Assembly (NCBI RefSeq): GCF_014360585.1
Contig: NZ_JACIXG010000056.1
Span: 1-33,272, forward strand
Origin: Nocardioides sp.
GTDB lineage: Bacteria > Actinomycetota > Actinomycetes > Propionibacteriales > Nocardioidaceae
Length of the DNA: 33,272 nt
Reading direction: 5' to 3'
Program-made: the position numbers and the translations under genes
Shown: positions 1 through 7,309 of the stretch, piece by piece
How positions within the stretch are numbered: position 1 is the first letter of the stretch
Layout: each line of letters begins with the position of its first letter
Notes under the pieces: model-generated
Seen by the model: the letters and a program-made list of their open reading frames with translations, nothing else
What the model was told of the DNA's origin: nothing
Database searches by the model: none

Positions 1-88
1 GTCACGCACGACTCCTGCTCGACCAGCGCGGATGAGAACAGCCGGGTAACAGTTCGTCGTACCGGTCATGCGGGGCCGGGTATCGCTT

Positions 89-94
89 TACCCT
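89..94 (+). promoter_or_regulatory. Putative -10 element (TACCCT), leaderless penicillin-binding protein gene
   Basis: A TANNNT hexamer lies 6 nt before the ATG at 101 and there is no purine-rich Shine-Dalgarno sequence in between. Five other genes in this window show the same spacing, which fits leaderless transcription, common in Actinobacteria. No convincing -35 is visible, so this is inference. Confidence 0.4.
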
Positions 95-100
95 CCGCCC

Positions 101-1720
101 ATGACTCGGAGGACGGACGTCGCCATCATCTGCGGTGGCCTGGTGCTGTTGGTCCTCATGGGGGCGGGGTGGTTCTTCGTCCTCCGGGACACGACGAACA
201 CCTACGACCCAGAGGAGAAGTCGAGCGAGCCGCCGTCGGCCGCCGCGGCGACGAAAGCTGCGCAGGCGTTCCTCGATGCCTGGGCCCGCGACAAGCCCTC
301 CGAGGCCGGAGCGCTCACGGACGCGGCAGACTCCGCGACGGCGGCACTTCAGTCGTACGCCGACGACCTCGGTCTCACGAAGGTCGCCTTCAGTGGGCTG
401 GCGGTGCGCGAACCGTCGTCGGTCAGCGGCACGACCGCGGTCGAGTTCGACGTGGCGGCGAACGTGGAGAACGGGCAGTGGGCGTACCGGGGCACGCTCG
501 GTGTCCTCCAGGACGAGGACGGCTACACGGCGGTGCGGTGGGACCACACCGTGCTGCACCCCGAGCTCGCGACCGGCCAGTCGCTGGTCGCCGGTGAGCT
601 CACGGACGAGTTCATGACCGCCCGACCGGCCACCGCCGACGGCCGGAAGAACCTTCAGGACTTCCCCTCGCTGGGCGACATCGCCGGGTCCATCCGGGAC
701 AACGCCGACGGCGACGGCGGCAGGCCCGGCCACGGCGTCGCGATCGTCGACTCCGCCGGCACGCAGGTCAAGACGCTCGCGGTGCTGGCCTCGTCGAAGG
801 CTCCGGCGATCCGTACGACCATCGACGCCCGTCTCCAGGCGGCCGCCGAGAAGGCGGTCGGGAACCCGGTGCTCGGTGGGAAGCCGGCCGGGGTCGTGGC
901 GCTGGACTGGCGCACCGGGCACATCCTGGCGATCGCCTACTCCGGGGACAGCGGCAACATCGCGATCAACGCGGTCAAGGCACCGGGATCGACGCTGAAG
1001 ATCGTCTCCGCCGCTGCCCTCTTCGACCTCGCGGGGCTGCACCCCGGCAGCGCCGCCCCGTGCCCCGACTCGGTGCTCGCCAACGGGCAGACCTTCGGCA
1101 ACGACCCCGGCGTCAGTCCCGACGAGGGCGCCACCATCGCGGAGGCGTTCACGGTCTCGTGCAACACCGCGTTCATCAAGGACGGCTTCAACCACCTGGT
1201 CAACGACGGCGACGCCTCGGCGCTTCACCGGGAGGCGACCGAGGTGTTCGGGATGGGGTCGTGGTCGATCGGCGGCGGTGTCGGCACGCGTGACCCCTCC
1301 ATCCCGCCGGATGTCGAGCACGGCGATCAGGCTGCCCAGTTCATCGGCCAGGGCAAGGTCACCGCCACCCCGCTGTTCATCGCCTCGATCGCCGCGACGG
1401 TGGCCAAGGGCCGGTTCGAGCAGCCGATCATCATGAAGAACCAGTCGCAGGCGAGGGCTTCCCGCCCGATCTCCGCACGCACCGCTGGCTACCTGCGGAC
1501 CATGATGCAGACCGCGGCCTCGCACGGCTCGGCTGCTCCGCGTGTCGGCGATCTCCCCGGCGTCGGCGCCAAGACCGGCACCGCGGAGGAGGGCGACCAC
1601 ACCAACGGCTGGTTCACGGCGTACGACGACCGCATCGCCGTCGCCGCGCTCGTCGAGGGCGGCAGCTCCGGGGTGGACTCGGCAGGCCATGTCGTACGCG
1701 ACCTGCTGACCGCCGACTGA
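101..1720 (+). CDS. Penicillin-binding protein (D,D-transpeptidase) with NTF2-like N-terminal domain
   Basis: Membrane-anchored peptidoglycan transpeptidase of 539 aa that would cross-link stem peptides outside the cytoplasmic membrane. One transmembrane helix occupies about residues 6-28. An NTF2-like (MecA_N type) domain follows at about 45-165, and the transpeptidase domain covers about 235-539. All three penicilloyl-serine transferase motifs are present: STLK with Ser297/Lys300, SCN at 353-355 and KTGT from Lys491. The section between the NTF2-like and transpeptidase domains is only about 70 residues and lacks a recognisable PBP dimerisation domain, so the protein is shorter than PBP2a-like enzymes (about 670 aa). 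The frame could start at 68, but ATG 101 places the positively charged MTRR just before the helix and has a -10-like box at leaderless spacing. Class is certain; the physiological role (division, sporulation-like or accessory) is not visible. Confidence 0.9.
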   Translation: MTRRTDVAIICGGLVLLVLMGAGWFFVLRDTTNTYDPEEKSSEPPSAAAATKAAQAFLDAWARDKPSEAGALTDAADSATAALQSYADDLGLTKVAFSGLAVREPSSVSGTTAVEFDVAANVENGQWAYRGTLGVLQDEDGYTAVRWDHTVLHPELATGQSLVAGELTDEFMTARPATADGRKNLQDFPSLGDIAGSIRDNADGDGGRPGHGVAIVDSAGTQVKTLAVLASSKAPAIRTTIDARLQAAAEKAVGNPVLGGKPAGVVALDWRTGHILAIAYSGDSGNIAINAVKAPGSTLKIVSAAALFDLAGLHPGSAAPCPDSVLANGQTFGNDPGVSPDEGATIAEAFTVSCNTAFIKDGFNHLVNDGDASALHREATEVFGMGSWSIGGGVGTRDPSIPPDVEHGDQAAQFIGQGKVTATPLFIASIAATVAKGRFEQPIIMKNQSQARASRPISARTAGYLRTMMQTAASHGSAAPRVGDLPGVGAKTGTAEEGDHTNGWFTAYDDRIAVAALVEGGSSGVDSAGHVVRDLLTAD

Positions 1721-2014
1721 CCGGCCCGGTCTCTCGCCCCGCCGGTCGAGCCGCCCGAGTCGCTCCCCCGCCGGTCGAGCCGCCGGAGCCGCTATGCGAC
1801 CGAGTGAGGCCGGCCGGCGAGCTTGCTCGTCCGGATGTGCCGAGCGAGGGAGCACCCGAGCGGAGCGAGGGCGGCGTAGGCGTGTCGAGACCAACACAGC
1901 CACATCGGCGCTCGATGACGACCGTGTTGGTCTCGACACGCTCGCTGGCGCTCGCGGCTCGACCAGCGGGGGGTACTCCGACTTCAGACTGAGGACGGCG
2001 CCCGTCCCTGGAAC
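1721..2014. repeat. Intergenic region with tandem and inverted repeats
   Basis: This roughly 300-base stretch has no convincing gene. At 1741-1764 and 1770-1793 there are two 24-bp copies that differ at two positions, both containing GCCGGTCGAGCCGCC. At 1880-1897 and 1924-1941 there is a perfect 18-bp inverted repeat (GTGTTGGTCTCGACACGC on the right arm). A 24-bp stretch at 1874-1897 recurs in reverse orientation at 26075-26098. The sequence GCTCGACCAGCG follows the right arm here, follows the copy near 26116, and also occurs near base 18. This looks like a dispersed intergenic repeat family. Confidence 0.75.
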
Positions 2015-2020
2015 TAGGGT
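2015..2020 (+). promoter_or_regulatory. Putative -10 element (TAGGGT), leaderless kinase gene
   Basis: The hexamer lies 7 nt upstream of the GTG at 2028, with no Shine-Dalgarno sequence between. This supports GTG 2028 as start, although the open frame extends upstream to 1794 through repeat DNA. Confidence 0.4.
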
Positions 2021-2027
2021 TGGCCGG

Positions 2028-3416
2028 GTGACTGTGCACGACGACGCCGGCTCCTCAGGCCGGCTGGCGACCTTCTTCGCGACCGACGACGACTGGGAGC
2101 GGGAGGGCTCGATCTCGGCCGGTGACTGGCTGGTCGGGGTGAGCGTGCTGGTCGCCAGCCTGATGACCCTGGAGCTGATCCGCGGGGTCGGGACGCTCGA
2201 CTCCAGCGACGCCCCGATGTGGGTCGAGTGGACAGCGGTGTTCATCGGCGCGGGGCTGCTGGTCTTCCGGCGGCGCTTCCCGCTCACGGTCGCGCTCCTG
2301 GCCGGGCTGCACATGTTCGTCACCGGCGTATGGCTGCCGATGGTGATGGGCTTGCTGCCCATGCAGATCATCTACTTCCTCGCCTTCTTCGCCGGAGCGG
2401 CCTGGGCGCGGCGACGGCGGGACATGGTCGTCGTGATGGGGCTGATCACCCTGTTCATGTTCGCGTGGCTCTCCTGGCAGTTCGCGGTCGGCAGCGGCAT
2501 CGACGAGATCCGCGAGTCGACCGCGGATTCGGAGGGCTCCTCGCTCGTCGGCCCGGTGACCGCCTTCGTGCTGCTCACCACCGTCATCAACCTGCTCTAC
2601 TTCGCCGGCGCGATCGTCGGCGGTCAGGTCGCCTGGCGCGGGGCGCGACAGAAGGCCGAGCTCGCCGAGCAGGCCGCGACCATCGCGGCCCAGTCCGGAC
2701 AGCTCCAGCGGCGCGCCGTGATCGACGAGCGCCTGCGCATCGCCCGCGAGCTGCACGACGTCGTCGCCCACCACGTCGCGGTCGTCGGCGTCCAGGCCGC
2801 CGCCGCCCGCAAGCTGCTCGAGCGCGGCCGTCCCGGCGACATCGAGGGGGCCACCGAGGCGCTCGGAAACGTCGAGGCCTCCGCTCGCGAGGCGGTCACC
2901 CAGATGCGCTCGCTGCTCGGCACGCTGCGCGACCCGGTCGGCGACGAGGAGACGGACGGTTCGGCGCACACCGCATCAGCAGAGGTACGCCGCCCCGAGC
3001 CGCGCCTCGAGGACCTGCCGGCGCTCCTGGACGAGGTGCGCGAGAACGGACTGCGGGTGGACTACGAGGCCGTCGGGCCGGTCGACGAGCTGCCGTCGCC
3101 GCTGGCGCACTCGGTCTGCCGCATCGTCCAGGAGGCGCTGGCCAACGTCCGCCGCCACTCCACCGCCGACCGTGCCCAGGTCGTCCTCCGCGTCGACCGT
3201 TCGGCGGCGTCGCCGTACGCCGAGGTCGAGATCACCGACAACGGCCGGCCCCGGCACGGCACCTCGGGCAGCGGCCTGGGCCTGCTGGGTGTCCGCGAGC
3301 GGGCGGCCATCCGGAAGGCGGAGGTCGACATCGGACCTAGGGCCGTGCAGGGGTATCGGGTGCGGGTGAGGTTCCCGCTCGACTCCCTTGCCCTGTCCGC
3401 GGGCGTCGCACGATGA
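2028..3416 (+). CDS. Sensor histidine kinase, NarL/DesK type
   Basis: Membrane sensor kinase of 462 aa. The N-terminal half (about residues 30-205) holds five to six hydrophobic segments and no obvious large extracytoplasmic domain, so it probably senses a membrane-associated or membrane-soluble signal. A short coiled linker is followed by the HisKA_3 dimerisation domain with the phospho-acceptor His243 in ELHDVVAHHVAVV, and a HATPase_c domain with the N-box IVQEALANVRRHS and the G-boxes ITDNG and GSGLGLLGVRER. The GTG at 2028 is preferred because the upstream frame runs through intergenic repeats. The stop overlaps the next start as ATGA, so kinase and regulator are translationally coupled. 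The adjacent ABC exporter is the likely target, as in many kinase/regulator/ABC modules of Actinobacteria, but the signal is unknown. Confidence 0.92.
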   Translation: MTVHDDAGSSGRLATFFATDDDWEREGSISAGDWLVGVSVLVASLMTLELIRGVGTLDSSDAPMWVEWTAVFIGAGLLVFRRRFPLTVALLAGLHMFVTGVWLPMVMGLLPMQIIYFLAFFAGAAWARRRRDMVVVMGLITLFMFAWLSWQFAVGSGIDEIRESTADSEGSSLVGPVTAFVLLTTVINLLYFAGAIVGGQVAWRGARQKAELAEQAATIAAQSGQLQRRAVIDERLRIARELHDVVAHHVAVVGVQAAAARKLLERGRPGDIEGATEALGNVEASAREAVTQMRSLLGTLRDPVGDEETDGSAHTASAEVRRPEPRLEDLPALLDEVRENGLRVDYEAVGPVDELPSPLAHSVCRIVQEALANVRRHSTADRAQVVLRVDRSAASPYAEVEITDNGRPRHGTSGSGLGLLGVRERAAIRKAEVDIGPRAVQGYRVRVRFPLDSLALSAGVAR

Positions 3417-4084
3417 TCCGCGTGCTGCTCGCCGACGACCAGCAGCTGGTGCGCTCGGGGTTTCGTCTCATCCTCTCGATGGAGGACGACATCTCGGTGG
3501 TCGGCGAGGCCTCCGACGGCGCCGACGCGATCGCCAAGGCGCGCGAGCTGCAGCCCGACGTGGTGCTGATGGACGTGCAGATGCCCGGCACCGACGGCAT
3601 CGAGGCGACGCGTACGGTGGTCGCCGAGGGACGCGCCAAGGTGATCATCCTGACCACCTTCGACCGCGACGACTATCTCTTCGACGCGCTCGCGGCCGGC
3701 GCCAGCGGATTCCTGCTCAAGAACGCCGATCCCGACTCGCTGGCCGAGGCGGTGCGCGCGGCCGCCGAAGGTCACGCGCTGCTGGCCCCGGAGGTCACGA
3801 TGCGGGTGATCGGCCGGGTGACCAGCGCCGAGGCGCCCGCACCGACGAGACCGAAGCCGCCCGAGGAGCTCGCTCTGCTCACCGCCCGCGAACGCGAGGT
3901 GCTCCTGCTCATCGGCGAAGGGCTGAGCAACAACGAGATCGCCCGCCGGCTGTTCCTGACCGAGGCGACCGTGAAGACGCACGTATCGGCCTGCCTGGCC
4001 AAGCTGCAGCTGCGCGACCGGGTGCAGACGGTGGTCTTCATCCACCGTCACGGGCTGCTGCCCGCGGACCCGTCCAGCACCTGA
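3413..4084 (+). CDS. Response regulator, NarL/LuxR family
   Basis: DNA-binding response regulator of 223 aa, partner of the overlapping upstream kinase. The receiver domain (about 1-120) has the phosphorylatable Asp54 in VLMDVQMPG, the switch threonines in ILTTFD and the conserved lysine in FLLKNADPD. The C-terminal LuxR-type helix-turn-helix (about 155-215) reads LTAREREVLLLIGEGLSNNE and continues into ATVKTHVSACLAKLQLRDR. Length is normal for the family. It shares a 4-bp ATGA overlap with the kinase. The ABC genes begin 112 nt downstream, after their own Shine-Dalgarno sequence and an 11-bp palindrome that could be its binding site (inference). Confidence 0.95.
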   Translation: MIRVLLADDQQLVRSGFRLILSMEDDISVVGEASDGADAIAKARELQPDVVLMDVQMPGTDGIEATRTVVAEGRAKVIILTTFDRDDYLFDALAAGASGFLLKNADPDSLAEAVRAAAEGHALLAPEVTMRVIGRVTSAEAPAPTRPKPPEELALLTAREREVLLLIGEGLSNNEIARRLFLTEATVKTHVSACLAKLQLRDRVQTVVFIHRHGLLPADPSST

Positions 4085-4173
4085 ACCAGACACCTGAGCC
4101 CAACGGCTGAGGCCGGGTTCATCCTCGCGACGGATCCGCCGGGCGCGGCACTGAAATAGCGTGAGTCCCGTTC

Positions 4174-4184
4174 GTTTCCGAAAC
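4174..4184. promoter_or_regulatory. 11-bp palindrome upstream of the ABC exporter
   Basis: GTTTCCGAAAC has perfect 5-bp arms around a central C and ends just before the AGAGGAG ribosome-binding site at 4185-4191. It is a candidate operator, possibly for the response regulator encoded upstream. Only one copy is seen in the window. Confidence 0.35.
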
Positions 4185-4196
4185 AGAGGAGAATCG

Positions 4197-5078
4197 ATGC
4201 TCGAGGTCAGCGGGCTGACCCGCCGCTTCGGCGACATGGTCGCCGTCGACGACGTGTCCTTCCCGGTCCCGTCCGGTGGGCTCACCGGGTTCGTGGGCGG
4301 CAACGGTGCCGGGAAGACCACCACCATGCGGATGATCATGGGGGTGCTGGCCGCTCACGCCGGCACGGTCTCCTGGCAGGGGCACGAGGTGACCCGTGAG
4401 GACCGGCGCCGGTTCGGCTACATGCCCGAGGAGCGCGGCCTCTACCCGAAGCAGCCGATCCTGGAGCAGCTGGTCTACCTGGCCCGGCTCCGCGGCATGA
4501 ATGCCGCCGACGCGCGCCAGGAGATCACCGTGCTGCTGGAGCGGTTCGGTCTCGGCGGTCGCACGAAGGACCCGCTGGAGAAGCTGTCCCTCGGCAACCA
4601 GCAGCGCGTCCAGATCATCGCCGCGCTCGTCCCGGCTCCGATGGCGCTGGTCCTCGACGAGCCGTTCTCCGGGCTCGATCCCGACGCCATCGACGCGATG
4701 GCCGACCTGCTACGCGAGCATGCTCGCGACGGCGTACCCGTCGTCTTCTCCTCCCACCAGCTCGACCTGGTCGACCGGCTGTGCGACCGCCTCGTGGTCA
4801 TGGCCCGCGGCCGCGTGGTCGCTCAGGGGACGGGCGAGGAACTGCGCGCCGAGGCCGCGCTGCGCTACCGGCTGGTGCTCGGTGGCGACGCCGGCTGGGT
4901 ACGCGACGTCCCGGGCCTCCACGTCCGCGACGTCTCCGGCCCCGAGGCCGAGATCGAGGTCGTCTCCGAAGGCGCCGAGCAGAGGCTGCTCGCCGAGGCC
5001 ACCGCACGCGGCAGCGTGCTCGACTTCCACCGCGTCGTACCCCGTCTGTCCGAGATCTACCGGGAGGTCACCGCATGA
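4197..5078 (+). CDS. ABC transporter ATP-binding protein (NatA/YhaQ type exporter)
   Basis: Cytoplasmic ATPase subunit of 293 aa. Walker A is GGNGAGKTTTM with Lys40, the signature is LSLGNQQRVQI (the LS-x-G-x-QQR variant usual in NatA/YhaQ-like ABC-2 exporters), Walker B with the D-loop is LVLDEPFSGLDP, and the H-loop is FSSHQLDLVD. About 80 C-terminal residues form the accessory domain typical of this group. ATG 4197 is chosen because AGAGGAG sits 5 nt upstream; the frame could be extended to a GTG at 4161. The stop overlaps the permease start (ATGA), so the pair forms one transporter. Family members export Na+ or antibiotics and peptides. The two-component pair upstream suggests an envelope-stress or drug-response exporter, but the substrate cannot be read from sequence. 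Confidence 0.93.
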   Translation: MLEVSGLTRRFGDMVAVDDVSFPVPSGGLTGFVGGNGAGKTTTMRMIMGVLAAHAGTVSWQGHEVTREDRRRFGYMPEERGLYPKQPILEQLVYLARLRGMNAADARQEITVLLERFGLGGRTKDPLEKLSLGNQQRVQIIAALVPAPMALVLDEPFSGLDPDAIDAMADLLREHARDGVPVVFSSHQLDLVDRLCDRLVVMARGRVVAQGTGEELRAEAALRYRLVLGGDAGWVRDVPGLHVRDVSGPEAEIEVVSEGAEQRLLAEATARGSVLDFHRVVPRLSEIYREVTA

Positions 5079-6247
5079 GGACGCAACCTGTCTGGCAGAT
5101 CGTCGCGCGCCGCGAGATCATGGTCCGCGTCACCGACAAGTCGACCATCATCGGCACCGCGATCATGCTCGCCGTGATCGTGGGGGTGCTCGGCTTCTCC
5201 GCTTGGAGCGAGAGCCGGGAGAAGACGTACGAGGTCGCCTACTCCTCGACGACGTCGCAGGCCATGGTCGAGGGCATCGCCGAGCGCTCGACCGAGATCG
5301 ACGAGAAGGTGCACATCGAGGCTGTTGCCGTCGACGACGCCGACGCCGCCCGGCACGCCCTCGAGGAGGAGCACGCCGACGCGTACCTCTCCCCCGATGA
5401 GGACGGATGGACTCTGCTCACGCTCCAGGACGCCGACTCCGAGCTGCGTGGCGTGGTCGAGCAGGCGGTCGAGGAGATCGTCCTCGCCGGGAACGCCGAC
5501 GCGGCCGGCACCAGCGCGGCCGAGCTGACCAAGGGCTCGTCGGTCGCGCTCGACCAGATCGAGGGCGACAGCGAGCTGAGCGCGATCCGCTGGGTGGTCG
5601 GGTACGCACTCGCCATCGTCTTCTACTTCGCCTCGATCATGTTCGGGATGACGCTGGCCAACAGCGTCGTGGAGGAGAAGCAGTCGAGGATCGTGGAGAT
5701 GATCGCCGCGGCCGTGCCGCTGCGCCAGCTGCTGGCCGGCAAGATCATCGGCAACGCCGTCATCGCCGTCGGACAGATGCTCATCTACGTGGCCGTCGGG
5801 CTGATCGGGCTGAGCCTGACCGAGTTCAGCTTCGCGCTGCCGGTGCTGTCGGGCGCGATCGGCTGGTTCGTGGTCTTCTTCCTGGTCGGCTTCGTGGTGC
5901 TCTCCACGCTGTGGGCGGTCGCGGGCGCGCTCGCTTCGAGAACCGAGGACCTGCAATCCTCGTCCACCCCGATCACGATGCTGCTGATGGTGATGTTCTT
6001 CGGCGCCCTGTATCTCGACGGCGTCGGCGAGCAGATCGGCTCCTACGTCCCGCCGCTCTCCGCGGTGCTGATGCCGATGCGCCTGGTCGAGGGCACCGCC
6101 GCCTGGTGGGAGCCGATCATCGCCCTGGTCCTGCTCCTCGCCTTCGGCGCAGCCCTCGTACGCCTCGCCGAGCGCCTCTACAGCCGCGCCCTGCTCCAGA
6201 CCGGCGGCCAGCTCTCTCTCAAGGCGGCCTGGAAGCTGGAGGAGTAG
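5075..6247 (+). CDS. ABC-2 type permease (NatB/YhaP-like)
   Basis: Integral membrane subunit of 390 aa for the ATPase encoded immediately upstream. The layout is typical of ABC-2 permeases: one N-terminal helix at about 25-45 (STIIGTAIMLAVIVGVLGF), an extracytoplasmic domain of about 120 residues rich in Asp and Glu, then five further helices between about 170 and 375. The segment NSVVEEKQSRIVEMIAAAVP after the second helix is the conserved coupling region. The gene starts within the stop codon of the ATPase gene. The modular 21-bp repeat element begins at the last base of its stop codon. Confidence 0.9.
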   Translation: MRTQPVWQIVARREIMVRVTDKSTIIGTAIMLAVIVGVLGFSAWSESREKTYEVAYSSTTSQAMVEGIAERSTEIDEKVHIEAVAVDDADAARHALEEEHADAYLSPDEDGWTLLTLQDADSELRGVVEQAVEEIVLAGNADAAGTSAAELTKGSSVALDQIEGDSELSAIRWVVGYALAIVFYFASIMFGMTLANSVVEEKQSRIVEMIAAAVPLRQLLAGKIIGNAVIAVGQMLIYVAVGLIGLSLTEFSFALPVLSGAIGWFVVFFLVGFVVLSTLWAVAGALASRTEDLQSSSTPITMLLMVMFFGALYLDGVGEQIGSYVPPLSAVLMPMRLVEGTAAWWEPIIALVLLLAFGAALVRLAERLYSRALLQTGGQLSLKAAWKLEE

Positions 6248-6380
6248 CCGAGACGTCACCCCCGTCAGCCGAGGCGTCACTCCGGTCGGTCGAGATGCCA
6301 CCCCGGTGCCATCTCGATTCGCCTCAGCGACTTCTCGGCCGACGTAAGTGACTTCTCGCCCGACGTCGGTGACTTCTCGG
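6247..6380. repeat. Modular 21-bp mirror repeat element, copy 1
   Basis: Three forward units begin at 6247, 6268 and 6289 with the pattern [GC][CT]CGAG-NNN-YCAC. They are followed by units in reverse orientation ending at 6317, 6338, 6359 and 6380, with the pattern GTGAC-NNN-CTCGG. The third forward and first reverse units overlap to form a hairpin at 6290-6317, with 13 potential pairs and one C-C mismatch. Unit length is exactly 21 bp throughout. A second element with the same geometry lies at 33181-33272. It sits between the stop of the permease gene and the promoter of the lactonase gene, so it may act as a 3-prime RNA structure or as a protein-binding array. Confidence 0.8.
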
Positions 6381-6415
6381 CATGATAGGGGCAGTCGACC
6401 AGAGGAGCGTTCGTC

Positions 6416-7309
6416 GTGGCCCGAGAGATCACCACAGTTGTGAAGGACCTGCACTACCTGGAGTGCCCGAGATGGCACCAGGACCGGATCTGGTTCGTGG
6501 ACTTCTACTCCTACAAGGTCTACTCGGCGCAGGAGGACGGTTCGGATCTCCGGGTCGAGGCGGAGGTGCCGGGCCAGCCGTCGGGGCTGGGCTGGCTCCC
6601 CGACGGCCATCTCCTCGTGGTCTCGATGCGCGACCGCCGGATCCTGCGTCGCGAGAGCGACGGCTCGCTGGTCACCCACGCCGACCTCAGCGGCCACGTC
6701 GACCACCACCTCAACGACATGGTGGTCGACGAGCAGGGCAGGGCGTACGTCGGGAACTTCGGCTTCGACATCATGGCCGGCGCCGACGTGGCCTCGACGG
6801 TGCTGCTGCGGGTCGACCCGGACGGCACGGTGACCGAGGTCGCCGACGATCTGTGGTTCCCCAACGGCAGCGTGATCACCGACGACGGCACCCTCATCGT
6901 CGACGAGACCTGCGGCAACCGGATCAGTGCCTTCGACATCGCCACGGACGGGTCGCTGACCAACCGGCGTACGTGGGCGAAGTTCGGCGAGCTCACCACC
7001 CACACCGCGTTCGGGGAGGCGATGGGCGATGCCGTCCTCGCACCCGACGGCTGCTGCCTGGACGCCGAGGGCGCGGTGTGGACCGCCGACGCGGTCTTCG
7101 GCCGTCTGGTCAGGGCCGCCGAGGGCGGGGAGATCCTCGAGCAGATCGATCTGGACGGTGGCGTCTTCGCGTGCATGCTGGGCGGCAGCGACGGGAAGAC
7201 GCTCTACGCCTGTGCCGCACCCGACTTCTTCGAGGAGCCGCGCAAGGCCAACACCGAGGCTCGGCTGCTGGCCATCCGGGTCGACGTGCCCCGAGCCGGT
7301 CGCCCTTAG
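6416..7309 (+). CDS. SMP-30/gluconolactonase/LRE family protein
   Basis: Six-bladed beta-propeller enzyme of 297 aa, probably a metal-dependent lactonase hydrolysing sugar or related lactones; no signal peptide, so cytosolic. Family marks are LECPRWH near the N-terminus, with Glu16 as the expected metal ligand, LNDMVVDEQGRAYVGN (Asn and Asp of the middle blades), and FPNGSVITDDG, then LIVDET. Near the C-terminus, DAEGAVWTAD supplies the last expected Asp ligand. GTG 6416 is chosen because AGAGGAG lies 8 nt upstream. The gene converges on the lipid kinase gene and the two stop codons overlap (TTAG), leaving no room for a terminator. The substrate is unknown; no sugar-acid pathway genes are adjacent. 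Confidence 0.88.
   Translation: MAREITTVVKDLHYLECPRWHQDRIWFVDFYSYKVYSAQEDGSDLRVEAEVPGQPSGLGWLPDGHLLVVSMRDRRILRRESDGSLVTHADLSGHVDHHLNDMVVDEQGRAYVGNFGFDIMAGADVASTVLLRVDPDGTVTEVADDLWFPNGSVITDDGTLIVDETCGNRISAFDIATDGSLTNRRTWAKFGELTTHTAFGEAMGDAVLAPDGCCLDAEGAVWTADAVFGRLVRAAEGGEILEQIDLDGGVFACMLGGSDGKTLYACAAPDFFEEPRKANTEARLLAIRVDVPRAGRP

Noticed and set aside
2..2371. Long minus-strand open frame of 789 codons opposite the penicillin-binding protein and kinase genes
   Set aside because: Its translation is Arg/Asp/Pro-rich low-complexity sequence without domains and lies antisense to two well-supported genes; such frames are expected in GC-rich DNA.
6248..6351. Coding extension with heptad peptide repeats across the 21-bp element
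   Set aside because: The 21-bp period gives a 7-residue repeat in one frame, but the units switch orientation midway and the permease stop precedes it; an intergenic element explains it better.
6247..6380. CRISPR array
   Set aside because: Units are 21 bp without unique spacers and reverse orientation around a hairpin; no cas genes.
5057..7003. Minus-strand open frame of 648 codons opposite the ABC permease and lactonase genes
   Set aside because: His/Asp/Arg-rich shadow translation; both plus-strand genes have clear family motifs.
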